DNA of 64,000 nt from Gracilibacillus alcaliphilus (GTDB lineage Bacteria > Bacillota > Bacilli > Bacillales > Amphibacillaceae), in assembly GCF_016909015.1 (NCBI RefSeq), contig NZ_JAFBFA010000022.1:25395-89394 (forward strand). The letters run 5' to 3'. How positions within the stretch are numbered: position 1 is the stretch's first letter; the number at the start of each line of letters is the position of its first letter. This document shows, piece after piece, positions 9,389-17,334 of the stretch. The notes below the pieces were generated by a model that ran no database searches, was not told where the DNA came from, and worked only from the letters and a program-made list of their open reading frames with translations. Position numbers and translations under genes: made by a program.

Positions 9389-11191
9389 ATGTGCGGTATT
9401 GTAGGTTATATTGGAGTAGATGATTCAAAGGATATTTTATTAACAGGATTAGAGAAATTAGAATATCGAGGCTATGATTCAGCAGGAATTGCTCTGTTAG
9501 ATGAGAACGAAGTATACGTGACAAAGGTAAAAGGCAGAATTGCAGCTTTGCGTGAGAAAGTAGACGCAAACACTGCAGCAACAGTTGGAATAGGTCATAC
9601 ACGCTGGGCTACACACGGTGAGCCGAGTGAAGATAATGCTCATCCACATCAAAGTGGATCTGGCCGTTTTACCTTGGTACACAATGGTGTAATTGAGAAC
9701 TATTCCGAAGTGCGTGATCAATTCCTTGCCGATGTTCCTTTTAAGAGTGAAACAGATACAGAAGTAGTGGTACAGCTGATTGAATACTTTGTCGCTCAAG
9801 AAGGCGATGTGTTAGCTGGTTTCCGTGAGGCATTAACTGTACTGAAAGGTTCTTATGCCCTAGCATTAATCGATAATCAGAATTCTGATCAATTATATGT
9901 AGCGAAAAACAAAAGCCCATTGCTTATTGGTTTAGGAGAAGGTTTTAATGTGGTTGCCAGTGATGCGATGGCTACATTAAAGGAAACCAATCGTTATGTG
10001 GAAATTGAAGATAAAGAAGTGGTATTAGTCCGTCGTGAAGGTGTAGAAATTCAGAAGTTAGATGGTTCTGTCGTGGAGCGCGACGCTTATGTTGCCGAAA
10101 TTGATGCAGCTGACACAGAAAAAGGAACCTATCCACACTTTATGTTAAAAGAAATTGATGAACAGCCAGTTGTTATCCGTAAAATCATTCAGGAGTATCA
10201 AGATAATGAAGGTGACATCAAGCTGGACAATGATATTCGTCAGGCTATGCAGAGGGCTGACCGCATATATATCATTGCCGCTGGAACGAGTTATCATGCC
10301 GGTTTAGTTGGGAAGCAATTTCTTGAGAAACTAGCTAATATTCCAGTAGAAGTGCATATTGCCAGTGAATTTTCTTATAATATGCCGCTTCTTTCGGAAA
10401 ACCCGTTGTTTGTGTTTATTTCCCAAAGTGGAGAAACAGCAGACAGCCGATCCGTTTTAGTACAGATTAAAGCGTTAGGGCATCCGGCATTAACGATTAC
10501 TAATGTGCCAGGCTCTACCCTTTCTCGTGAAGCAGATTATACGTTGCCTTTGCATGCAGGTCCTGAGATTGCAGTAGCGTCTACGAAGGCATACACAGCC
10601 CAAGTTGCCGTATTAGCGATCTTGGCTGTGGACAGTGCAAAAGCAAAAGGTATGGACCTATCCTTTCATCCACTGCAGGAACTAGGTATTGTGGCAAGTG
10701 CGATGGAAGCATTAACCGACCAAAAAGAAGAATTTGAGCGAATCGCTAAGGAATTTTTTGCAACAACCCGTAATGCCTTTTATATCGGGCGTGGTGTGGA
10801 TTACTATGTGGTACAAGAGGCAGCATTGAAGTTGAAGGAGATCTCTTATATCCAAGCAGAAGGTTTCGCAGGCGGTGAATTAAAACATGGAACAATTGCC
10901 CTGATCGAAGAGGGGACACCAGTTATCGCCATCTCTACCCAAGAGAATATTAACTTATCGATTCGCGGAAACATACAAGAGGTGGCTGCCCGCGGCGCCA
11001 ACACTTGTATTGTAAGTATGAAAGGCTTAGAGAAAGATAGTGATACTTTTGTCGTGCCAGCCGTTCATGAGTTGCTGACACCATTGGTAAGTGTAATTCC
11101 AATGCAGCTGCTTGCCTATTATGCGGCGTTACACCGTGATTGTGATGTCGATAAGCCAAGGAATTTGGCGAAGAGTGTGACGGTGGAGTAG
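9389..11191 (+). CDS. glmS: Glucosamine-fructose-6-phosphate aminotransferase GlmS
   Basis: A 600-residue enzyme that makes glucosamine-6-phosphate from fructose-6-phosphate and glutamine. The N-terminal glutaminase domain starts MCGIVGYIG (Cys2 nucleophile after Met removal) with TRWATHGEPS; two SIS domains follow with SGETADS and the conserved end RNLAKSVTVE. The start is the ATG after GAAGGAGGAAAC; an open frame upstream to 9293 is only leader sequence. The last codons are the recognition site of Tn7-type TnsD proteins, and the transposon island starts 24 bp after the stop. Confidence 0.98.
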   Translation: MCGIVGYIGVDDSKDILLTGLEKLEYRGYDSAGIALLDENEVYVTKVKGRIAALREKVDANTAATVGIGHTRWATHGEPSEDNAHPHQSGSGRFTLVHNGVIENYSEVRDQFLADVPFKSETDTEVVVQLIEYFVAQEGDVLAGFREALTVLKGSYALALIDNQNSDQLYVAKNKSPLLIGLGEGFNVVASDAMATLKETNRYVEIEDKEVVLVRREGVEIQKLDGSVVERDAYVAEIDAADTEKGTYPHFMLKEIDEQPVVIRKIIQEYQDNEGDIKLDNDIRQAMQRADRIYIIAAGTSYHAGLVGKQFLEKLANIPVEVHIASEFSYNMPLLSENPLFVFISQSGETADSRSVLVQIKALGHPALTITNVPGSTLSREADYTLPLHAGPEIAVASTKAYTAQVAVLAILAVDSAKAKGMDLSFHPLQELGIVASAMEALTDQKEEFERIAKEFFATTRNAFYIGRGVDYYVVQEAALKLKEISYIQAEGFAGGELKHGTIALIEEGTPVIAISTQENINLSIRGNIQEVAARGANTCIVSMKGLEKDSDTFVVPAVHELLTPLVSVIPMQLLAYYAALHRDCDVDKPRNLAKSVTVE

Positions 11192-11215
11192 GAATTTTGG
11201 AGTTGTGATTCTGTT
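11192..11215 (+). other. attTn7 site with target duplication
   Basis: The 24 bases between the glmS stop and the first transposon end. The last five, CTGTT (11211-11215), recur at 14207-14211 after the left end of element 1. In Tn7 itself insertion occurs about 25 bp after the glmS stop, so the geometry matches. Confidence 0.9.
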
Positions 11216-11306
11216 TGTAAGTTTAAAATAAAGTCGCGACGTTTGCAAAAAAGATGCGATGTTTAAAACAAAGTCACGATGTTTATAAAAAAGTTGCGAA
11301 GTTTCA
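11216..11306 (+). promoter_or_regulatory. Right end of element 1: four TnsB-type sites
   Basis: After the terminal TGT come four direct repeats at an exact 20-bp period starting at 11231, 11251, 11271 and 11291, of the form AAGtcGCGAcGTTTnnAAAA. Dense, phased sites at the end carrying tnsA match the Tn7 right end. In Tn7 TnsB bound here also represses the tns promoter; that is likely but not shown here. Confidence 0.85.
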
Positions 11307-11335
11307 CCCCTTTGGATATGATTGTCTAAAGGGGT
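11306..11335 (+). promoter_or_regulatory. Hairpin covering the tnsA ribosome binding site, copy 1
   Basis: ACCCCTTTGGAT pairs with GTCTAAAGGGGT (12 bp with two G-U pairs, six-base loop). The 3' arm AAAGGGG is the only Shine-Dalgarno sequence for tnsA, seven bases before its GTG. The same arrangement occurs in the other two right-end copies. It resembles a terminator but may act to limit tnsA translation. Confidence 0.7.
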
Positions 11336-11341
11336 GTTTTT

Positions 11342-12181
11342 GTGGGGAAACGAAAAAGAACATCTAAAGTCGATAAGTGGATTAAAGAAGGTAGAGGAAC
11401 TGGCAGTGGGGCAGATTATCAGCCTTGGCTAAAAGTTCAAGATGTTTCCTCATTAGGTCGGTCAACGAGATTAAAAGGTACAAAAGCCGGTAGACAACAT
11501 GAGTTTTTATCGGATTTGGAACGAAATTACTTTTATTTGACTGAATTTTCCGATGTTGTCTTAGATATTCGTGAACAATTTCCTTTATTACCACAAGAAG
11601 AGACGATTGTCATTGCGGAAGCGCTTGGAATAAAACACCCAGCTGATCCAAAAACAGGCGATCCAATTGTTATGACAACGGACTTTTTATTAACAGTTGA
11701 TAAGGGAGAAGGTGTATTTGAAGTCGCTCATACTATCAAAATGAAAGACAAGCTATTAGAAGAACGTGTGTTAGAGAAATTCGAAATTGAACGTGAATAC
11801 TGGGAGCGTAAAGGCATTAGTTGGGGTATTGTAACAGAGGAAGAAATTGATAAGATCGTGGCTAGAAATATTAGTTATATCCATGATTATTTTGATATTC
11901 GGAGCTATGATGTATATCGAGAAATGGCTAACCAACATATAGAGGATTTATCAATGTCTCTTATGAATCGTTTGTTGAATAGTTCACGAAGTATCCGAGA
12001 AATCACTAGTGAGTTTGATGCAGATACACACTTGCCTTTTGGAAGTGGTGTCACGTTGTTTTATCATTTGCTTGCTAAAAAAATAATGGTTACAGATATG
12101 TACAAGGCAATTGATTTAGAGCAATCAATTGATATTAAGTATATTGATGAAAGTAAATTGGAGAAGGTGAAATACGGATGA
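11342..12181 (+). CDS. tnsA: TnsA endonuclease, copy in element 1
   Basis: A 279-residue protein almost identical to the second copy at 14339. TnsA cuts the 5' ends of a Tn7-type element while TnsB cuts the 3' ends. A restriction-endonuclease-like core is visible: Glu at about 60 in FLSDLERNYF, Asp114 in MTTDFLLTV and Lys in HTIKMKDK, close to the E63-D114-K132 triad of Tn7 TnsA. GTG start with AAAGGGG upstream. It overlaps the truncated tnsB by 4 nt. The reading frame is intact, so it may still be expressed. Confidence 0.9.
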   Translation: MGKRKRTSKVDKWIKEGRGTGSGADYQPWLKVQDVSSLGRSTRLKGTKAGRQHEFLSDLERNYFYLTEFSDVVLDIREQFPLLPQEETIVIAEALGIKHPADPKTGDPIVMTTDFLLTVDKGEGVFEVAHTIKMKDKLLEERVLEKFEIEREYWERKGISWGIVTEEEIDKIVARNISYIHDYFDIRSYDVYREMANQHIEDLSMSLMNRLLNSSRSIREITSEFDADTHLPFGSGVTLFYHLLAKKIMVTDMYKAIDLEQSIDIKYIDESKLEKVKYG

Positions 12182-12843
12182 TTTATATTAATCAGGTATT
12201 TCAATATGTAACAGATTCAAAAAGAATTCGGGTAATAGATATGGAAGAACCGCATGTCTATATAGTAAATATTGACACGAGCAGTGCTATGCCACGTAAA
12301 GAGCTATACTCTAGTCTAACCACAGATATCAAGCAAGGTGAACTGTTAGCGATTAGTGATCCTTATGCAAAAGTGATTTCCGAAGCTGATTTAACAGAAG
12401 TGCAGATTCGTAAGCGCGAAGAAGATTGGGGAAATATACAAAAATACTGTGTCCCCAATATGCCAGATTTGCTCCAAAAACAAGGAAGAGAAAGCAAGAT
12501 TCGTGAAATCGTTCAAGAGAGCAACTTAGGCAAGACAAAGGTTAAAAAGCTACTAACTCGCTATTGGCAGCGTGGCATGACCAAAAACGCCATGTTACCT
12601 GACTACTCTAGTTCAGGTGGTAAAGGGAGAGCAAAAGCTCTAACAAATGCAAAGGTTGGTCGTCCTAGAAGAATAAATATAAATAATGAATATCAAACCG
12701 GTATTAACATTACAGAAGAAGTAAAGGTTCAAATTGAACACGTTATCAATAAGTACTACAGGAAAAAGAATAACTACTCTTTAAAAGATGTTTATAATTT
12801 TATGCTACGTGACTTCTATTCTGATCGCTATTCAGTTTCGTAA
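12178..12843 (+). pseudogene. tnsB: tnsB truncated to its DNA-binding part
   Basis: The first 218 or so codons match the intact tnsB at 15175, then the sequence jumps and a stop follows three codons later. Short pieces of the next part of tnsB appear in swapped order (a CAGTTTCGTAAAAG block precedes a GAAGACCCAAAAA block), so the break is a small deletion plus rearrangement. All catalytic DDE residues (288, 376, 411 in the intact copy) are gone, while the N-terminal helix-turn-helix region that reads the transposon ends remains. Confidence 0.88.
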
Positions 12844-13074
12844 AAGTACGAAGAAGACCCAAAAAAAGATATTTAGTCGTTCCGAGAATTTTACGAAGGA
12901 TGGCACGTAAAGAATCAGGCTCCACTATGGAAAAGCGTAAACAGGAAATGATGTCGCGGGGGTACTAATTATTCTAGTTTCGGTACCATCACGGTAGAAA
13001 GCCTACTTAGTTTTCCCACTGTAACATACAGATTGCAATCAAGTATATTAACTCTATAAGGAGTGAGGTATTAA
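12844..13074. other. Deletion junction in element 1
   Basis: Scrambled tnsB-derived sequence to about 12870, then DNA whose forward frame could encode the end of an unknown protein (ending MMSRGY, stop near 12968), then the leader of the next gene with AAGGAGTGAGG near 13060. I do not recognise the tail fragment. Confidence 0.4.
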
Positions 13075-13974
13075 ATGAAGAAAATATTACTGACAGTAAC
13101 CCCCTTTGTGGATTATCCAGGGTCTATTCCCAATGAATTCGTATCTCGGCATCTTGCGAGGCAGCTTATTGAAGAAGGCTTCGATGTCCACATACTTGCA
13201 AATAAATCGCAAAGTAAAAACTGGCCAAAAGAAGCTAAGGTCATAAATGGCAGCATTACGAAACCTGACGATACTCCTCTGGCATTTGAAAATATAGATG
13301 CAGTATTTCTCGCAGGAGCTATTCCGGAAACTGTTTACGAAGCTGTAAATATGGCTAAAGAAGCTGGTGTAAAGAAAATAGTAACATTATCTTCACATGG
13401 TCCTGAAATAGAAATTCAATTTCCCCCCGACAGCTGGTATTGGTTAGCTATTGATGTGGTAGTTGAGCGTTCGGAGATTAAACATACGCGTATTGTTCCT
13501 TCAAATATTATGGCTTCTACTCTGGTTGGAGACCATTATTCAGCTGGTAAAAGTTGGGCAGAACATATAAGAGAAGATAGCCTAATTCAAGAGCCATACG
13601 TTCATACAAAAGTCCCTCTGATCCATGAAGAAGATTTAGCATTCGTAATTTCTAAAGAACTTCAACAAGTCAATTTATCTAATAAAACACTGCATGTTTA
13701 TGGGCATTCTATAAGCCCTTTGGAGCGCAAAAAAATCCTAAGTGAAGTATTAAATAAAGAAATAAAATTCAAAGAATTAACCTCAGATGAGGCTTTTGAA
13801 TACTTCCGCCAGGAAGGGCTTGATGAGTATGAAATCTCTCACAGATTAGGAGTACTTGAATCCATTTCAAATAACCCAGTTGAATTTAACTCTGAAATTA
13901 CAAATATTATTAATAGACCTCTAAAAACATATTCTCAATGGGTTAAAGAGCATACTTCATTCTTGAATGGATAA
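13075..13974 (+). CDS. NmrA/atypical SDR-type NAD(P)-binding protein, cargo of element 1
   Basis: A 299-residue Rossmann-fold protein. The N-terminal dinucleotide region (MKKILLTVTPFVDYPGSIPNEFVSRHLARQL, cited here in parts) lacks the usual GxxGxxG glycine pattern, and later parts resemble NmrA-like proteins: AVFLAGAIPETVYEAVNMAKEAGVKK followed by IVTLSSHG. It may be a sensor or reductase; the substrate is unknown. It has a good ribosome binding site (AAGGAGTGAGG) and is the only cargo gene between the tnsB remnant and the left end. Confidence 0.75.
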   Translation: MKKILLTVTPFVDYPGSIPNEFVSRHLARQLIEEGFDVHILANKSQSKNWPKEAKVINGSITKPDDTPLAFENIDAVFLAGAIPETVYEAVNMAKEAGVKKIVTLSSHGPEIEIQFPPDSWYWLAIDVVVERSEIKHTRIVPSNIMASTLVGDHYSAGKSWAEHIREDSLIQEPYVHTKVPLIHEEDLAFVISKELQQVNLSNKTLHVYGHSISPLERKKILSEVLNKEIKFKELTSDEAFEYFRQEGLDEYEISHRLGVLESISNNPVEFNSEITNIINRPLKTYSQWVKEHTSFLNG

Positions 13975-14030
13975 ACATAAAATAAATGGAAGGGTAATCG
14001 CATAACAGCACCTAATGCCCCACGAACGAG

Positions 14031-14206
14031 GCGCGATTGTTGAAGATCACATCAGAAAATGATCTAACTTTTTTATAAAAATTGAACACCGCAGCGTAAA
14101 GGAAGAATCCATTTTGATCAATCTTTTTTCAAAATGGTTTCTTCTTGTTTACGGTGATATAAGGGTTTGTGAGGAATTTCTGATCAAACTTTATTTTAAA
14201 GCTACA
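14031..14206 (-). repeat. Left end of element 1: three spaced TnsB-type sites
   Basis: Starts with GCGCGATTGTTG and holds three sites with cores GATCTAACTT (14061), GATCAATCTT (14117) and GATCAAACTT (14182), 56 and 65 bp apart, ending AAAGCTACA. Read inward, each core is AAGTTnGATC in place of the right end's AAGTTGCGA. Three widely spaced sites versus four packed sites is the known Tn7 left/right asymmetry. The middle site lies in a palindrome (AATCCATTTTG / CAAAATGG). Confidence 0.82.
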
Positions 14207-14212
14207 CTGTTG
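14207..14212. other. Overlapping target duplications between the two elements
   Basis: The six bases CTGTTG hold the second CTGTT copy of element 1 (14207-14211) and the first TGTTG copy of element 2 (14208-14212). The second insertion therefore landed one base away from the first target. Confidence 0.85.
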
Positions 14213-14332
14213 TGTGGCTTTGAAATAAAGTTGCGACGTTTGTAAAAAAGATACGATGTTTAAAACAAAGTCACGATGTTTATAAAAAAGTTGCGAAGTT
14301 TTACCCCTTTGGATATGATTGTCTAAAGGGGT
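14213..14332 (+). promoter_or_regulatory. Right end of element 2: four TnsB-type sites and hairpin
   Basis: Four 20-bp repeats begin at 14228, 14248, 14268 and 14288 (first one AAGTTGCGACGTTTGTAAAA). They are followed by the hairpin ACCCCTTT / AAAGGGGT at about 14302-14332 whose 3' arm is the tnsA ribosome binding site. The sequence is nearly identical to the right end of element 1, except in the terminal 15 bases. Confidence 0.85.
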
Positions 14333-14338
14333 GTTTTT

Positions 14339-15178
14339 GTGGTGAAAAGAAAAAGAATATCTAAAGTCGAAAAATGGATTAAAGAAGGTAGAGGAATTGG
14401 CAGTGGGGCAGATTATCAGCCTTGGCTAAAAGTTCAAGATGTTTCCTCATTAGGTCGGTCAACGAGATTAAAGGGTATAAAAACTGGCAGACAACATGAG
14501 TTTTTATCTGATTTAGAACGAAACTACTTTTATTTGACCGAATTTTCCGATGTTGTCTTAGATATTCGTGAACAATTTCCTTTATTACCACAAGAAGAGA
14601 CAATTGTCATTGCGGAAGAGCTTGGAGTTAAACACCCAATTGATCCAAAAACAGGCGATCCAATTGTTATGACAACGGACTTTTTATTAACAGTTGATAA
14701 GGGACAGGGTGTATTTGAGGTCGCTCATACTATCAAAATGAAAGATAAGCTACTAGAAGAACGTGTGTTGGAAAAATTCGAAATTGAACGGGAATTCTGG
14801 GAGCGTAAAGGCATTAGTTGGGGTATTGTAACAGAGGAAGAAATCAATAAGACAATGGCTAGAAATATTAGTTATATTCATGATTATTTTGATATTCGGA
14901 GCTATGACGTATATCGAGAAATGGCTAATCAACATATAGAAGATTTATCAATGTCTCTTATGAATCGTTTATTGAATAATTCGCGTAGTATCCGAGAAAT
15001 TACTAGTGAGTTTGATGCAGATACACATTTGCCTTTTGGATGTGGTGTTACGTTGTTTTATCATTTGCTTGCTAAAAAAATAATGGTTACAGATATGTAC
15101 AAGCCGATTGATTTAGAGCAACCAATTGATGTTAAGTATATTGATGAAAGTAAATTGGAGAAGGTGAAGTACGGATGA
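14339..15178 (+). CDS. tnsA: TnsA endonuclease of the intact element
   Basis: A 279-residue protein (Tn7 TnsA has 273). Nuclease residues Glu60, Asp114 and Lys133/135 are in place (FLSDLERNYF, MTTDFLLTV, HTIKMKDK). The C-terminal part would contact TnsC in the heteromeric transposase. Two tandem GTG codons give the start; AAAGGGG lies seven bases upstream inside a hairpin. The stop overlaps tnsB by 4 nt (ATGA). It differs from the element 1 copy at only scattered codons, so the two elements share a recent ancestor. Confidence 0.93.
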   Translation: MVKRKRISKVEKWIKEGRGIGSGADYQPWLKVQDVSSLGRSTRLKGIKTGRQHEFLSDLERNYFYLTEFSDVVLDIREQFPLLPQEETIVIAEELGVKHPIDPKTGDPIVMTTDFLLTVDKGQGVFEVAHTIKMKDKLLEERVLEKFEIEREFWERKGISWGIVTEEEINKTMARNISYIHDYFDIRSYDVYREMANQHIEDLSMSLMNRLLNNSRSIREITSEFDADTHLPFGCGVTLFYHLLAKKIMVTDMYKPIDLEQPIDVKYIDESKLEKVKYG

Positions 15179-17334
15179 TTTATATTAATCAGGTATTTCA
15201 GTATGTCACAGATTCAAAAAGAATTCGTGTAATAGATATTGAAGAACCGTATGTCTATATAGTTAATATTGACACCAGCAGTGCTATGCCACGCAAAGAG
15301 CTATACTCTAGTCTAACCACAGATATCAAGCAAAGTGAACTGTTAGCGATTAGTGATCCTTATGCAAAAGTAATTTCCGAAGATGATTTAACAGAGGTGC
15401 AAATTCGTAAGCGTGAAGAAGATTGGGGAAATATACAAAAATACTGTATCCCCAATATGCCAGATTTGCTCCAAAAACAAGGAAGAGAAAGCAAGATTCG
15501 TGAAATCGTTCAAGAGAGCAACTTAGGCAAGACAAAGGTTAAAAAGCTACTAACTCGCTATTGGCAGCGTGGTATGACTAAAAATGCTATGTTACCTGAC
15601 TACTCTAATTCAGGTGGTAAAGGTAAAACGAAAGCTTTAACGAAAGAAAAAGTTGGTCGTCCTAGAAAAATAAATATAAATAATGAATATCAAACTGGTA
15701 TTAACATTACAGACGAAGTAAAAGACCAAATTGAACACGTTATCAATAAGTACTACAGGAAAAAGAATAACTACACATTAAAAGATGTTTATAACTTTAT
15801 GCTTCGTGACTTCTATTCTGATCGCTATAAGGAGAACGGTGAACTGAAGTATCGTATTTGGGATGCTACCCGAATTCCTTCATACCATCAATTTTACTAT
15901 TGGTTCAAAAAACTAGAAGACCCAAAAAGTGATATTCAGTTTCGTAAAAGCACGAAAGAATATGAATTGAAGCATCGTCCGATTTTAAGTAATTCTAAAT
16001 CGGAAACAAATGGTCCTGGAACTAGATTCCAGATTGACGCAACTATTGCGGATATTTATTTAGTTAGTTCGCTTGATGTAAATAAAGTAATTGGACGACC
16101 AGTTATTTATGCGGTACTAGATGTGTATTCACGTATGATCACAGGTCTCTACGTTGGACTAGAAGGTCCATCATGGATTGGTGCCATGATGGCTTTAGAT
16201 AATATGGTTGCGGATAAAGTAGAATTTTGTAAGCAATATGGTATTGATATTACACCTGAGCAATGGCCAACACATCATTTGCCTGAAATTATTATTGCAG
16301 ACCGAGGTGAGTTTGAAGGTTATTCGGTAGACAACTTAATTAATAATCTTAATATTAAAATTGAGAATACTACGGCTTACCGTGGAGATTTGAAAGGGAT
16401 TGTTGAAAGAAAATTCCGCACGTTTAACGGGAAGGTCAAGCAAAAAGCACCTGGAGCCATTCAAAAAGAATATCGAGAGCGTGGAGATCAGGATTATCGT
16501 TTAAATGCTACGCTGAATTTAAAGGAATTTACGTCTCTTATTATTACAATGGCACTGCATCATAATCAAAAGGTCATTGATAAATACCCTATTGAAAAAG
16601 AAATGGTTGCCGAAGGATTAGTTCCAACGCCGATTAATTTATGGAATTGGGGCATTCAAAATCGCACAGGAAGGCTAAGAACAATTGATAGAAATATTCT
16701 TCGTTTGAATGTGCTACCACGAGGAAAGGCGACAATTTCAAGGGCTGGCATCAGGTTTAAAAATCTCTTATATGGTTCTCAAAGAGCGATTGAAGAACAT
16801 TGGTATTTGAAGTTGAAAAATAGAAGTGTAGAAGTTGTTTATGATCCTCGAAACGTTGAAAAAATCTATATTCCCCACGATGATGGAACAGACTTTGAGA
16901 CGTGTATTTTGTTAGAACCAAGTCAGCAATATAAAGAAGATTTCTTAGAAGAGATTATCTTTCAACAACAACTTCGGAATGAAATAGAAGGAATAGAACG
17001 TACAAATCAAATTCAACTGACGATAAATACAGATGCAGCAATGGAAGAGATCATTAAGAAAGCTGTGAAAAACAAAAAACAATCTTACAACCAACCGACG
17101 AGTAAGAAAGCCAAAATAGCTTCTATTCGCGATAACAAGGATGTTGAAAAACTATTAAACCGTGAATCTGAAAAATTTGATTTATCACCAGATAAGGTTA
17201 GTGAATCAGCCGAAGTAATCGACTTCGTTATAAAAGAGAAGAACGGTGAAGATACACTACCAAAGAAATCAACCTCACGCCTAATGCAAAAATTAAAGAA
17301 GAAGCGAGATGAGGAACTTGGGAAAAACAAATGA
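15175..17334 (+). CDS. tnsB: TnsB transposase
   Basis: A 719-residue DDE transposase (Tn7 TnsB has 702). N-terminal helix-turn-helix domains bind the end repeats. The RNase H-like core has Asp288 (FQIDATIAD), Asp376 (IIIADRGEF) and Glu411 (GIVERKFRTFN), all present with 34 residues between the last two. A beta-barrel region and a charged C-terminal tail, the part that contacts TnsC in Tn7, follow. It makes the 3' cuts and joins the ends to target DNA. It overlaps tnsC by 26 nt. Confidence 0.95.
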   Translation: MIYINQVFQYVTDSKRIRVIDIEEPYVYIVNIDTSSAMPRKELYSSLTTDIKQSELLAISDPYAKVISEDDLTEVQIRKREEDWGNIQKYCIPNMPDLLQKQGRESKIREIVQESNLGKTKVKKLLTRYWQRGMTKNAMLPDYSNSGGKGKTKALTKEKVGRPRKININNEYQTGINITDEVKDQIEHVINKYYRKKNNYTLKDVYNFMLRDFYSDRYKENGELKYRIWDATRIPSYHQFYYWFKKLEDPKSDIQFRKSTKEYELKHRPILSNSKSETNGPGTRFQIDATIADIYLVSSLDVNKVIGRPVIYAVLDVYSRMITGLYVGLEGPSWIGAMMALDNMVADKVEFCKQYGIDITPEQWPTHHLPEIIIADRGEFEGYSVDNLINNLNIKIENTTAYRGDLKGIVERKFRTFNGKVKQKAPGAIQKEYRERGDQDYRLNATLNLKEFTSLIITMALHHNQKVIDKYPIEKEMVAEGLVPTPINLWNWGIQNRTGRLRTIDRNILRLNVLPRGKATISRAGIRFKNLLYGSQRAIEEHWYLKLKNRSVEVVYDPRNVEKIYIPHDDGTDFETCILLEPSQQYKEDFLEEIIFQQQLRNEIEGIERTNQIQLTINTDAAMEEIIKKAVKNKKQSYNQPTSKKAKIASIRDNKDVEKLLNRESEKFDLSPDKVSESAEVIDFVIKEKNGEDTLPKKSTSRLMQKLKKKRDEELGKNK

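Larger units (their letters stand above)
11216..14206 (+). mobile_element. Tn7-like element 1, internally deleted
   Basis: A 2991-bp element. Its right end begins TGTAAGTTTAAAATAAAG and its left end, read inward, begins TGTAGCTTTAAAATAAAG. It is flanked by CTGTT on both sides. It keeps tnsA, the first third of tnsB and a single cargo gene, and has lost tnsC, tnsD and tnsE. It could move only with proteins from the neighbouring intact element. Boundaries are read directly from the sequence; mobility is inference. Confidence 0.88.

Noticed and set aside
11231..11306. Regular 20-bp repeats that might suggest a CRISPR array
   Set aside because: The repeats are contiguous with no spacers and lie at a transposon end with TnsB-site features. 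No cas gene is present in the window.
13075..13974. Element 1 cargo as a transposition gene
   Set aside because: The protein is a Rossmann-fold NAD(P)-binding type with no nuclease or ATPase motif.
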